From the NCBI GenBank assembly GCA_026545225.1, contig CM048845.1, forward strand, positions 1,749,001 through 1,813,000: a stretch of 64,000 nucleotides of DNA, given 5' to 3'. The number at the start of each line of letters is the position of its first letter. Position 1 is the stretch's first letter. Origin of the DNA: Cornus controversa (lineage: Eukaryota > Streptophyta > Magnoliopsida > Cornales > Cornaceae). Made by a program: the position numbers and the translations under genes. The notes below the pieces were generated by a model. That model was not told the DNA's origin. It made no database searches and saw nothing but the letters and a program-made list of their open reading frames with translations. Shown piece by piece: positions 47,119 through 58,290 of the stretch.

Positions 47119-47331
47119 GAGCAATGCTACACGTCATGAAATTATTTCATGAATTTGTATCATGAATGATGTGGCAGGTTAAGTGGAGAGTTATTATTTG
47201 TGGGATTCCCCCCATACACATAGTCCTATGATATTATCACTGAATCCCACCAATATTAACTCTCCACGTTATGTGCCACATCATTCATGATACAAATTCG
47301 TGAAATAATTTCATGACGTTTAGCATTTCTC
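47119..47331. mobile_element. Foldback MITE (Mutator-like) present only in copy A
   Basis: The 213-bp element has long inverted ends (GAGCAATGCTACACGTCATG and, from the right, GAGAAATGCTAAACGTCATG, about 90 bp each). It is flanked by the perfect 9-bp duplication TTTATTTTA (47110-47118 and 47332-47340). A 9-bp duplication and GAG-AATGCTA ends suit Mutator-like MITEs. Copy B has the uninterrupted site at about 62996-63010. Confidence 0.9.
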
Positions 47332-47340
47332 TTTATTTTA

Positions 47341-48730
47341 ACCAATTGTTATGATTATTTATTTTATTTTAAGAGTGGCTATGCACATCTCGAATTAGAA
47401 TCTAGATGAGTGTCTAGAATATAATATGATAATATATAAATATTCTCTACTTTGATACATATTATATTTTTTCATTAGTTTTAATATGTTATTAAATTAA
47501 ATGAATTTCATTGAAGGAGGAAGTAAGAATTGTAGCCCAATTGGGTTTCTTTCTCTAATTTTTTTTATTATATATGTGTATATATATATATTATCTTCCG
47601 CACTCTCTCAACTTCTCTTTATCTTCACTTGGTCTCTCTTTAAAATTCAATTGTTATAAAAAATACCAAATAATTATTCACATATGTAAACAGTGAAAAA
47701 ATTAGAGTTTTTATTCAAGAGAAAGAGTTCCAAAACTTGTGTTCAAGAAATCATGGAAAAAGAGTTGTAGTTTTTAATCTCAATTATTTGAAGATTTAAT
47801 GGAAAGGGTTTTCAAAAGAAGACACTGGCATTAAATTTAATTTGAATTATAGAGTTATTTTGGAATTTAGATTCTATAATGATAAGTTTTACTATTTTTT
47901 TTTCTTTTTCCTTTCATGCATTCTCTCAAAATAATTATTTTTAAAATATAAAAAGCTGTCGAATAGTCAGTCACGAAATGCCAAATCATCAGTCACCTAA
48001 TTCAAAATACTAATTCATGAATTATATTGGTAAAGTTTAGCATTTTCCTTATTTTAACCAGTGACAACAAAAAGGGTCTTCTTACACTCCTCAATCGTCT
48101 CATGATTTTGTGATGGTTTTCAAAATTTGGACTTTGATATCATTACTAAATCTTGGGAATTAAATGGTATTATTATTACTTTATTTTTATTTTTTCGGCC
48201 TTTTAGGCTACGTTTAGTACACAAAAATGTGATAATAAAATGAAATGGTCATTTTCATTTTACTGATAGGTTGCAAAAATAAAAATATATAGGAATGAAA
48301 TGAAGTTCAAATGAGATATACCCCTATCTGTGATATAAAATGAAATGAAGTATATTATGTGTTTATTTAATTATTCACATATGTACATAGTGAAAAAATT
48401 GGAATTTTTATTCAAGAGAAAGAGAAAGGGTCTTCATCCTCAACCGTCCCATGATTTTGTGATAGTTTTCAAATTTTGGACTTTGATATCATTACTAAAT
48501 CTTATGATTTAAATGGTATTATTATTGCTTTATTTTTATTTTTATTTTTCTGCCTTTAGCCTACGTTTAGTACACAAAAATGTGAGAATATAATGAAATG
48601 ATCATTCTTATTTTATTGATAAGTTGCAAAAATAAAAATATGTAGAAATGAAATGAAGTTCAAATTGAATTATCTGAAATACCCCTCTTGGTGACCAATA
48701 AATTAAACTAACAAAATAAAATTCTTCTAT
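47341..48730. other. AT-rich upstream region of MGL copy A
   Basis: No gene is seen. It is matched at 63000-63955 in copy B. Inside copy A, a stretch around 48050-48320 is repeated in diverged form at 48420-48680 ('gattttgtgatggttttcaa', 'cctacgtttagtacacaaaaa'). That is a local duplication of about 370 bp. Confidence 0.65.
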
Positions 48731-48754
48731 AATTTTTTTAAAAGAAATAGTGAT

Positions 48755-49150
48755 GCTGGTGGAAGAGGGTAGTTGTGGGGTTGGTGGAAGGCGGTGGTGG
48801 TGGTGGAAGGCGGTGGCGGTGGCGGAAGTGACAAAAGTTGGTGGTGGTGGAATGTAACAGTGGTTTATATGTTGGTGGTGAAAGGTAGTGGAGGTGGTGG
48901 AAGACAGCGACGATGGTGGAAGAAGGTGACAGTGGTGGTGGTGAAAGGTAACAGTGGTATAGGTGGTGGTGGTAGAAGGCTGCGTTGGTGGTGGAAGGAA
49001 GTGGAGGTGGCGACATCGGTGGTGGAAGGCAATAATGGTGTAGGTGGTGGTGGTGGTGGCAATGGTGGAAGACTGTGGCGGCAGTGGGGGTGGCGGTGGT
49101 GGAAGGTTGAGGTGGAAGGCTGTGGAGGTGGAGGTAGTGATGTGGTGAAA
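48755..49150 (+). repeat. GGT/GGTGGA-rich simple repeat
   Basis: The plus strand consists largely of GGTGGTGG and GTGGAAGG units. The Gly-rich (plus) and Pro/His-rich (minus) open frames are products of the repeat. The same array begins at the window end (63985-64000) in copy B. Confidence 0.9.
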
Positions 49151-49379
49151 GGCTTATTGGAAATTAACATCAATTTTTTTTTTTTTTTTATCTTCCTTGA
49201 AAATGGAATGCTCATTTTATAAATTTAGCTATGGAATAAATGCTCATTCTAATCTTAAAATTCATACCAAACAAAGAAATAATTAGAATAGACATTACAT
49301 TCCATTCATGCAACATGCAACGTTATAACACACCCATTGTACAAGTGAGCATTATACGGCTCTGCACCATTGCTCTTTG

Positions 49380-50440
49380 TTAAATATTTATGTTGGGAAC
49401 CTAATTGGTTGTAATTCCTACCGTTTACGAACAATATTAATTATTTGCAACCCCAACTATTTGGATGACATTGGACGAAATTAAAATTAATAAATTAATA
49501 TTATTACTATTCGAATTGTTGTCCAAGACTTTGAATAATAATATTTTTTTTATAAAGTAGTGATATTTTTTTTAATGGTACAGTCAAAATTTTGTAAGGA
49601 CCGTGATTAACTATGTCAACACAATGCACGTGGAAGGATGTAAAAGGATAGGTTGTATTCATGTGAGGTTTGCAAGATGTTGGTGAAAAACAATTTCTTC
49701 CAAACAATTAATGGTAAAGTCAAAACAATGCACGTGGAAGGATGGATATAATTCCGTTCGGCATATTTAATCATTTTGTAAACATTACTACAATTTTTCA
49801 ATGACGTCAAAGATTTGCATTCATATTGATCCGTTAAAGTTTTCAAGTCATGGTAAATTTAATTAATTAACAAAGCAAAACCAAATGTTGGGTCCATGTA
49901 TTTTTTTTCTTAGCACAATTAAATAAATAAAAACATTAATCCCTAAAAATGTGTACAATATACCTGGTGTAAATATACCGAATGAATATGAACAGTGCGT
50001 GTACAACATACAGGATGAATCTCATTGCGTGTACAATATACAAAGTCGAGATTTATCTGGTGTATTTACACGTGACGTATTCAACGCAAATGTTGATGTG
50101 AATGCAAAAAATAATTAGAAAAAAAGTAGCAACTTTTATAGAAAAAATAACTTAAATTAGACTTATGTGCATTGGACATATTCAACCCAAATTTGTGGAT
50201 GTATTGGTGAGAAAAATAAGATTGATTTGTGTTGGAGATAATAAGAAATGAAGTTAAAACAACTAAGTCTAATAAGAGCAGTTATAAAACAAAAATAGAA
50301 AAAGAATCTATATGACTTAATTACCTGTTCACATGGGACTTGGCGACTTGTTCAGGCACTAATTTTGACTTGTACTTTTTTTATATGTACGTTTTGGTAA
50401 GTTCTTTATAAATAATATAACAAAGATTTTAATTTATTTT
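49380..50440. repeat. Local tandem duplication, unit 1
   Basis: 49380-49590 matches 50440-50630, 49590-49990 matches 52180-52500, and 50080-50410 matches about 54080-54600, all in the same order. So the 1.06-kb unit was duplicated in tandem and the second unit later swelled by insertions. It is AT-rich and non-coding. Confidence 0.8.
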
Positions 50441-51310
50441 TTTGTTAAATATTTATGTTGGGAACCTATTTGGTTGTAATTCCTACCCGAACAATATTAA
50501 TTATTTGCAACCCCAACTATCTGGATGACATTAAAATTAATAAATTTATATTATTACTATGCGAATTGTTGTCCAAGACTTCGAATAATAATAATTTTTT
50601 TTTATAAAGTAGTGATATTTTTTTTTAGGAGAGATTACTAGATTAGAAATTAATATTCTATGAGTCAGACATAACATGTATGGTCAAAAAATAAAAATAC
50701 ACTGCTTCAAATTATGATTAGAGAGTCTATTTAAGGTTTGTTGACAAATGCCCTCGGTGAATGCTCAAATGAATCACTTAAGAGAGAGGGTTATCTTGCT
50801 CCCCCTTCTGGTACTCTCTTTTCACGGAGAGTACTATTTTCCTTTTTAATATTACCATGAAGAATGCTATGATAAAGTTTTTCATGTGGTCTACTTTGAA
50901 TAGTTTTGCATGTAACAATTCTTTAATTTAATTTTTATTTTATTTTATTTTTGATAAGTAAATAAGCTCCAATTTCATTTAATTAATGAGATAATTAAGT
51001 TGTGAATCTTATTATCGCCCATGGCTCAGTTAATGAATAAGACTTAACAATCAAAATATTTTTATTGACTTATGATATAAAAATTAACTGACTAAAGAGG
51101 CCAAGTATAGAAACTAACTATAAATGATGTAGGATAATTTTTATCTGACTTTTTTTTTTTTTTTTTTGTTATTGAATTTTCTCTAGGTGCAAGTCTATTA
51201 TGTAATGATTTCTGTGGATAGATGCGAGACACTAAACGAGCTACTACACTGGCAAATTACAGGTGTTATGATTTCATAGAAAAAAAATTTAAAGTCGTGA
51301 TGGTCATTAA

Positions 51311-51388
51311 CTCATCAAAATTCTATAGTTAAGCGTGCTTATGGTAGAATAGTACCAATTCAGATGGGGTGACCTTTTAGAAAGTCTT
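51311..51388 (+). repeat. 5S rRNA-derived sequence (Cassandra-like or 5S SINE)
   Basis: The sequence keeps the 3' two-thirds of plant 5S rRNA in order: CTCATCAAAATTC, AGTTAAGCGTGCTT (A-box region), AGAATAGTACCAA and AGATGGGGTGACCT (C-box region), then AAAGTCTT. Base changes and one or two indels mean it is not a working 5S gene. Plant Cassandra TRIM elements carry such 5S sequence in their LTRs; a 5S-derived SINE is the alternative. No second LTR was found. Confidence 0.75.
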
Positions 51389-51404
51389 TAGTTTGGGAGA
51401 GTTA

Positions 51405-51770
51405 GAATTCGGTCGAAGGTGTACTAACGGGGACAATGGGCCTCTAAAGAGGTGGATTGTCATGACCTCTGTGGGGATGTGATGTAGGCACTGTAGAAGT
51501 TAGAGTCCAGCTGGAAATGTGCCTAACGTAGCAGAATCACTCTCAATTAGAAAAAACCCAATAAGAAAAATCCTACAGTTTAACTCCTGACCCATAAGTG
51601 TGCCAATGAGAATGTTGGACCTCCAAAGGAAATGAATTGTGTTGACCTCTTTAGACATGTGTGATATGGGCGTGGTGGGAGCTAAACCCCACCCGAAAGT
51701 GTGCCCAACATATCAGAATCATTCTCAATTAGAAAAGACCCAATAAGCAAAACCATACAGCTTTAGCTCC
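51405..51770 (+). repeat. 182-bp direct repeat, two units, after 5S-like sequence
   Basis: The phrase TCTCAATTAGAAAA occurs at 51541 and 51723. Surrounding text ('ttgacctct', 'gtgcc-aac-ta-cagaatca', 'acccaataag-aaaa-c-tacag') repeats with the same 182-bp offset. The two units are diverged. They directly follow the 5S-like stretch and are probably part of the same element. Confidence 0.75.
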
Positions 51771-53131
51771 TGGTCCATGCTCTTTAGCCAAATTCTGTTT
51801 TTTAGGAATTTGAAATCATGTTTTTGTCTTATAAAAAGATTGATGAATATTTTGAAATTTTTGTTGGAAGACTAAACGAACTCGGATTCTTCTAAAATTT
51901 GGTATTTATCTTACTTTAATTAGTAGGAACTTATCTTTATTTTTTCATAATTTTTTGAAATAATTTAAAATTGTAATATTTTTAGGATTCCTTCTATCTT
52001 AGGATTTATAATTTATTAATTCATTCAATTATCATGTGTTTGTCTTTTGCTTCCAACATTCAACCAATTTAATTTGTGGTTCGCCAATAATCAAATTACT
52101 TAGTCGTATTCATAGGTTGAATTAATGTGAGGTTTGCATGATGTTTAACATAGTCGTAAATATTCCGTAATTTACCGGTAAAATAAAAATTTTGTAAGGA
52201 CCGTAATTTACTGTGTCAACACAGTGCATATATTGACGAGAAATTAAGCACCCAAATATGGACCAGATTTGCATATATGTCTTTCCTAGACATGCTCCTT
52301 AATTCCGTTCGGCATATTTAATCATTTTGTAAATATTACTACAATTTTTCAATGATGTCAAAGATTTGCATTCATATTCATCCGTTAAAGTTTTCAACTC
52401 ATGGTAAATTTAATTAATTAACAAAGTAAAACCAAAATTTGGGTCCCATGTATTTTTTTTCTTAGCACAACTAAATAAATAAAAACATTAACCTTTAGAA
52501 AGATTGTTATCCGTCTTTTCGAATTACGTCTACAATACATCCGGTGTAAATACACCTGATAAATATGGATAGTACGTATACAACACATATAGTAGATTTC
52601 ATCACGTGTATAACACGCAAAGTTCAGATTTACTCAATATATTTACACTCGACGTATTGTAAATCTTCTCGTCACTCATAGATCTCATACGCACCGACTC
52701 TTCAACACGTATATAATTAAACCGAGAACTCCGTAGCCATGGAGTGGTTTGAACCAATGCCCAGACATTGGATTCGCCCGGTCTTAAAAATTCGTCTTAC
52801 CAGCCAGCTAGTTTTCGATCGGGTCTCGTGCAGCGTACCTTGTAGTATTTCATTCTGTTTTAGTTGCATCCACTTTATTATTATCATGTGAAAAGCACCT
52901 GAAATTAATTAGAAAACCAGCGGATATGGATAGAGTTCGATGAAAATTCTGAAGTAGAGAAATTACATTCGAAGACTCGTTGTAAAGACCAGTATATGAA
53001 CATGGAACCTGTCTTTGAAAATCAATGTTTATATATATATATAATGTGAGCATTGTCAAACACTACTACAGTACAGGTGACTTGCATTTTGACCTTTATT
53101 ATTCTTACCAGACCTCGGTTTTCAATAATCA

Positions 53132-53386
53132 GGACAATATTTACATACTCACCGGTGTGTAGGTGAAAATTTTAAACCGCTGATGTGTTTCAATAAAAAA
53201 AATAAACACATCAACTTTAATTACAAAATTAAATTTAAAATGCAATAAATAAGTATAATAAATTAGATTGACCTCATTTATTATACTCATTTATTACACT
53301 TTAAAACTGATGTGTTCATTTTTATTGGAACACATCAGTGATTAGGAGGGCTCATCTATACACTGGTGAGTAGATAAGTATTGTCC
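53132..53386. mobile_element. Foldback MITE, 255 bp
   Basis: The ends GGACAATATTTACATACTCA and, from the right, GGACAATACTTATCTACTCA start inverted arms of about 85 bp that include GATGTGTTTCAATAAAAA/GATGTGTTCCAATAAAAA. The loop is AT-rich. The flanks share ATCA. I cannot assign a superfamily. Confidence 0.85.
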
Positions 53387-54945
53387 ATCAGATTATTCAT
53401 ATTCATGATTCGTGGATCAAAATAATGCATGCATATATTGGGCACCAAGCATACGTTGATTTCATTAATTAGAAGATCAATTTGGACGAAATGTGCTTCA
53501 TTTGGAAAATTTATGTGGTCTTCGGAGGAAATATACGCGGGGAGACAAATCATCAAATTTATTCAGAATAATTATAAATAAAGTAACAAAAGACTTATAT
53601 TATAAGAAGACATCAAATGGTGCATATTTTGTGCTGATTACATGTTGCTGTTAGATAATTCTAATAAAAAAATAATAGTAAAATTAGAAACTATTTGAAG
53701 AAATGCATTAGAGTAAAAAAAAAATTAAAAATTAGTTGAACTAAAACTGAATATTTAAAATGTAAATTAAATAATGTTATAGAACATATATTATATATAA
53801 CAAGAACAATTCAAGACCAAAATATCACTCAAAATCATTATTTTTTCATTTAGGATCTCATATGCAAAAGGACGGAGAGATTAATGATGATATAAATATT
53901 ATTTTTTATATTTGATAAACATTTATTGTAGTGTTCTATGCAATAAACATATATCAAATAAGTGAAAAGGAAAATGTACAGGCCAAAGACAATTATTAGA
54001 CCGATTATACATCTTATATGGAGCAAAGTTGTTATATTAAAAAAGAAACAAAAATAATACACTAATGTAGTAGAAATGCAACCTTTGATGTGGATGCAAG
54101 GAGTAACTAGAAAAAATAAAGTTAATCAACGCGAGATAAATTAGGAGTGACGGTTTTTATTGAGAAAATAAGAAAAAGTAGACTTGTGTGTATGAACGTA
54201 TTCAATTAATGCAAATTTTAGATGTTTTGTGAGAAAAATAAGATTGATTTGTGTACAAGGAAAGCGATAAAGAGGTTGTTTGTGATGTGATAATAAGAAA
54301 TGATGTTAAAAAGAAGTCTAATATGGAATAAAAGGATCAAATCCATTGAGAAAGTCAATAAAGGAGGGGGAGAAAGAGAATTTTTTTACAGCAGTCACCA
54401 TTAAACACAACTGTTCAAGATTAAGACCTTGCCAAAGAAGACCTCAATTGAATTTCATCAATGGTCCGATTAAGACTTTACCTTTTTTGACTATGACTTG
54501 TAGACTACGATAAAATGGAACTTGGCGACTTGCACGCCGTTCAGGCCGCTTTTTTATATGTTAATTTTCTTAACCATCATATTGTTATGGTAAGTTCTTT
54601 AGAAAATTAATTTTCGAGAAGCATACCCCCTCATGAAATGTTTTTCATTATATACGTAACAAAGATTTTAATTTAATAGTCCACCTAATCTTATCCTATT
54701 ACATGAACCATATATGTGAGTTGATATTAACGAGATCCATCATATTAAGTTCTCATCAATTTTTTTTATGAATTTAACAATTTTAATCACTTGATATATT
54801 TATTAAATTTTAGTTAAAACATTCAAAGATTCTGACGCTGCTAAAAGTGAATTTTGTTGTAGTTAGGTACATAGTAAATTATTGAATTAGGCAAAGATAC
54901 ATTGGAGTAAACACATCAACAAATTAAGTAAAGATACCAAAGAGA

Positions 54946-54972
54946 GGCCTTGAACCACTTGGCCATCTCTCC
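54946..54972 (-). repeat. tRNA-Ser-like 5' part
   Basis: The minus strand reads GGAGAGATGGCCAAGTGG then TTCAAGGCC, matching the first ~26 nt of serine tRNAs, including the A box. The rest of the tRNA, with anticodon arm and B box, is absent. It may be a plastid-derived scrap or the head of a tRNA-derived SINE. Confidence 0.4.
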
Positions 54973-55104
54973 TACATAATAATTATGATCCAAAACCCGA
55001 GTGGATAGCGAGTTATTCATAGTAAATTAGTGGATAGATAAGACCAATCAATTCTATCTATAAAGAAAAAATTTCATGAGTGGATAGGTACGACTGTCAT
55101 ACAC

Positions 55105-55265
55105 ACTTGCAGGGGCATGTTGAAGGCTATTGTTTTTGTGGTTATACATATATAAGTTATACATATTTGAGGCTACTATTTTGAGGTTATATATATAAGA
55201 AGCATACATATTTGAGGCTACTATTTTAAAGCTATATATAAAAGGGGTACATCTTGAAGGTTACT
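55105..55265 (+). repeat. Dispersed repeat X, partial copy 3
   Basis: It has 'aggggcatgttgaaggctat', 'gaggttatatatataag' and 'aaaggggtacatcttgaagg' in the same order as the copies at 28730, 41335 and 59692. It is truncated after about 160 bp. Confidence 0.7.
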
Positions 55266-55325
55266 TATAGATGCAAAAATATACACTAAAAAGAAAAATT
55301 CATAGGAAGCATAGCCTGGCCTCTT

Positions 55326-57650
55326 ATGGAGCATCCGTTCGGTATTTATATTAATTTTCTCAAGATGATTATGCCTTCTATTCCCCTAATTGAGGAATTG
55401 ATGGCTCTATTTCACCCTTTCATTACCAGAATTAGAAATAAATTCAAAGATTGTTATCAACATCTACTATTCTGTGTTTACACATGTAATTTTACAGTCT
55501 TCTGCCAGGTCAGATGCCAAGTGGGATATGGATATGTTGACAAGTCACTGCGTCTTTGGTGTGGGAGGACCATACGTATCCTCATTTCATTAGGTGGTGC
55601 ATTTTCCCTCCACACTTTGCCTCAAATCCTTTTCAACTTCTATGAATGGAAGTTGGAGGCGATTTCAGTTACGCTGGTTACTTCATGGCACAGTCAGGCA
55701 TGCGTCGTCATTTCAAGGAGACGTGATGGTTTAATTCCTATTGTCGTACGTCTCTATGTTTTTATAAATTCCAATGCCGGCTTGTTTAGCTTCAAGCTTT
55801 TCAACACTGTACTTTTGCAAATCAAAGGTTTCTCGTCTCTTTTCTGGTTGTAGTTGTGCTCATTTGTTCCATTTACCTGAGGTTAGTGTTCTTCCTTCCT
55901 CCTTTCATTTCGTTTGAATTTGTTTGTTCACATATCATGGGCAAGAGCAAGAGAATGGAAGTTGTGGACAGATTTGAGGATGCAGAGACCTATGAATCTG
56001 TTGATGATTTTCTTGCGGAGAGTGAAAATGATCCATCTTTGTCAAGAGGAACTGCTCCTTCAAACTCGAGCAAGCCAAAGGGGGCTGTTCCTTCTAATTA
56101 GACAAATCCTGAGGGGATAATTCCTCCTTGCCGCAACCAAGAAGATCCCGACTGATCTGATTCAGTTAGGGTTTTTGTGAACTTGGAAAGGCTTAGGGTA
56201 GAGTACCAATTTCCTTCTGGTATTTCCCTTAGACATTATCATAGTAACCTTAATTGCTGGTGAAGGGTTGGGTTATAACGAGATGGTGTTTTCAGCTAAA
56301 CAGTTTCCTGCATTCCATTTTTCCTTCATCCTTTTTATCATTTGGTTCTCAACCATATGAAATTAACTCATCTTCAAGTGAACTACAAAGTTTTTAGGGT
56401 TAATCACACAAGATTGCTTGAGTTAAGGTTTGATGATCTTTTTTCTTGCTACCAAATTCGTGCGACGAAACACGAATGACATCGATATCATTTTTACTAG
56501 CGATCGGGAAGGTCTTTGTGCTCTGGCCACCCTTAATCAAATAAGGGTTAGAAGGAAGAGTTGATAGTTGTGGGAGAAAAGTGGACGGTCCAATTTTTGG
56601 ATCACTTCCCGATCTCGAAAAAGTTCAGTGTTGTAGGTATACCCCTATATGACTCATTTCTTGATCTCCATTATGGCTTCCATTTTGTGAAGTTTTACTC
56701 TGTTCGGAGGTTGAGGCTTTTTTGAAAAACCTTCAGAAACAAGTATGGAGTATGCCAACTAAATCTTTGATTTTTCTAGACCAAAAGACCCTCAAAGCTA
56801 TCTTAAGAAGTGCTTCCAAGGTTAATAAGATGAGTTTGCAGGCACCACCTGCTAAAAGGCAAAACCGTTGTCCAATCGTGGTTTATCTTTGGGAGAGGCA
56901 CATTCAGGAAGAGTTGGTGAAGTGAAAGTCTCCGGAAGAATCGCCTATAGTTCAGGCTTAGTAAGGTCCCTAGAGTGCCTACCAAGCCTTCTCCATCCTA
57001 AATTTGGCAAATCTGTTGTGGCTAGCCTTGCTTCTCTTTCGCCTGTTGAAAGGAGTTCTAGTACACCTGGCTCTTCCTCTAAGTTGACCAAGGCTGGTGG
57101 GACTCCTATTTTGATTGAGGATTTTCTTCTTGGTGACTAGGCATCACTCAAGGCTTATATTAAAGGAATGTGGCCTCTTAAGGAGGCTCAGAGGTCTAAT
57201 GAGATGTTTCTCAGTACTTTGTTTGATTCTTGTCCGGACATAGCCCTACAAGTAATTTTTTGAATTCCTTACATAATTTCCTTTATTTACCTTTTGGACT
57301 AACACTTTCTGTCTTTAGAACATGTTTGGGATGGCGGTCGAGCAAGCGGCGAATAGGGTGAAGAATGATATGAGCCTTAGGGTAAGGGTTGAGGCCGATT
57401 TGAAGGGTGCCGTGTTAAAGGTAATAGAGGAAATAACCAAGTCTAGGGCTTTCTCGGACGAGTTTGAGTGGAACAAATCCTTTTGTGAAAGCTTTAGGAG
57501 GAGAACGAAGTTGTTGAGTTTAACAAGGCAGCCGCTGAGTCAAATGTCCTTGAATTTCAGCTTAACATCAAGTCCTTGCTCGAGCGAATTCATAAACCTG
57601 AGTCTGGTGCTAGGGCTATGTTTTCGAGGTTGTCCAGAATAGTACAACTT
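55326..57650 (+). pseudogene. Decayed transposon-like gene (unrecognised)
   Basis: Open pieces lie at 55326-55853 (175 codons, no family recognised), 55936-56101 (starting MGKSKRMEVVDRFEDAET, acidic and Ser-rich) and 57322-57642 (starting MFGMAVEQAANRVKND). Stops and frameshifts lie between. A likely intron at about 57251-57318 ends in TCTTTAG. The layout, with text like 'LERLRVEYQFPSGISLR' (about 56175), recalls the 'putative plant transposon protein' family linked to Ty3 elements, but that is a weak likeness. No intact gene remains. Confidence 0.4.
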
Positions 57651-57724
57651 TGAAACACTAAAACATAAAGGATTGATTTTGACAATGCGACTGCTGAAGC
57701 CTATATTTGTGCATATCTAGGTGC

Positions 57725-58290
57725 TCCATCATTTGGTACCAACCCTCTCTCACACATTTCATTACACAACTGATTTGCATCATCCAACTTACTTTCCTTG
57801 CACAATCCATTAATCAGCACACTATAAGTAAATATATCAGGAAAAATTTTACTCTCCTCCATAACCCTCTTCAACAAAAACCCTTCCTCTAAATTACCTA
57901 ACTTACAATACCCATTTATCAAAGTATTGAAACTAACAACACTAGGCCTCAAACCCCTTTTCTTAATGTCATTAAAAATCAATTGGGCTTCTACAATTTT
58001 ACCATCCTTACAAAATGTATGCATCAATATGTTAAAATTATAAACATTTGGAGGAAACCCATAATCCAAAATCTCCAAACAGACTAAGCCATTGAATGCG
58101 AATTTGATTTCATCAGTCAGTCAAGAAGCCAGTCACATGATTGAAATGGGATGCCAATTCCATGCTTTTCGGACCAAATGAAAGCACTGAATAACATCAA
58201 AGATAAAACCAGAATCAAGATAAGCATTCATAAGAGCATTGAACACAAAATTAGATCAATGATTACCTATGGTTTCGAGAATTGCATCAA
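57725..58290 (-). pseudogene. P-class PPR protein fragment
   Basis: The minus strand at 57725-58078 gives three whole 35-residue PPR motifs, beginning PNVYNFNILMHTFCKDGKI, PSVVSFNTLINGYCKLGNL and PDIFTYSVLINGLCKESKL, then RGLVPND where the likeness stops. Upstream (58080-58290) the frame is broken, but FNALMNAYLDSGF-like text continues the protein. It recalls organelle-targeted P-class PPR proteins of the At1g09680 type, which bind RNA. Both ends of the gene are missing, so it is a dead fragment, perhaps carried here by a transposon. Confidence 0.8.

Larger units (their letters stand above)
40600..49180. repeat. Segmental duplication, copy A
   Basis: Anchors shared with copy B: 40790-41640 with 59150-59985; 43010-43454 with about 60650-61077; 44640-46970 with 60680-62830; 46980-48775 with 62840-64000. 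Order and orientation are the same, so the copies are in tandem about 16-18 kb apart. Copy A has extra insertions: the hAT MITE at 41983-42465, the copia LTR at 43740-44507 and the foldback MITE at 47119-47331. Confidence 0.85.
50440..54680. repeat. Local tandem duplication, unit 2 (expanded)
   Basis: This is the second copy of the 49380-50440 unit, split by about 1.55 kb at 50630-52180 (with a 5S-like sequence) and by further sequence between 52560 and 54080 (with a foldback MITE). No gene was recognised in it. The short frames at 52850-54062 are AT-rich and not convincing. Confidence 0.75.

Noticed and set aside
48773-49222. Gly-rich 149-codon frame and opposite Pro/His-rich frames
   Set aside because: They come from the GGT simple repeat. 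The matching array in copy B and the lack of gene signals argue against a glycine-rich protein gene.
54946-54972. A complete tRNA-Ser gene
   Set aside because: Anticodon arm, T arm and 3' acceptor strand are missing.
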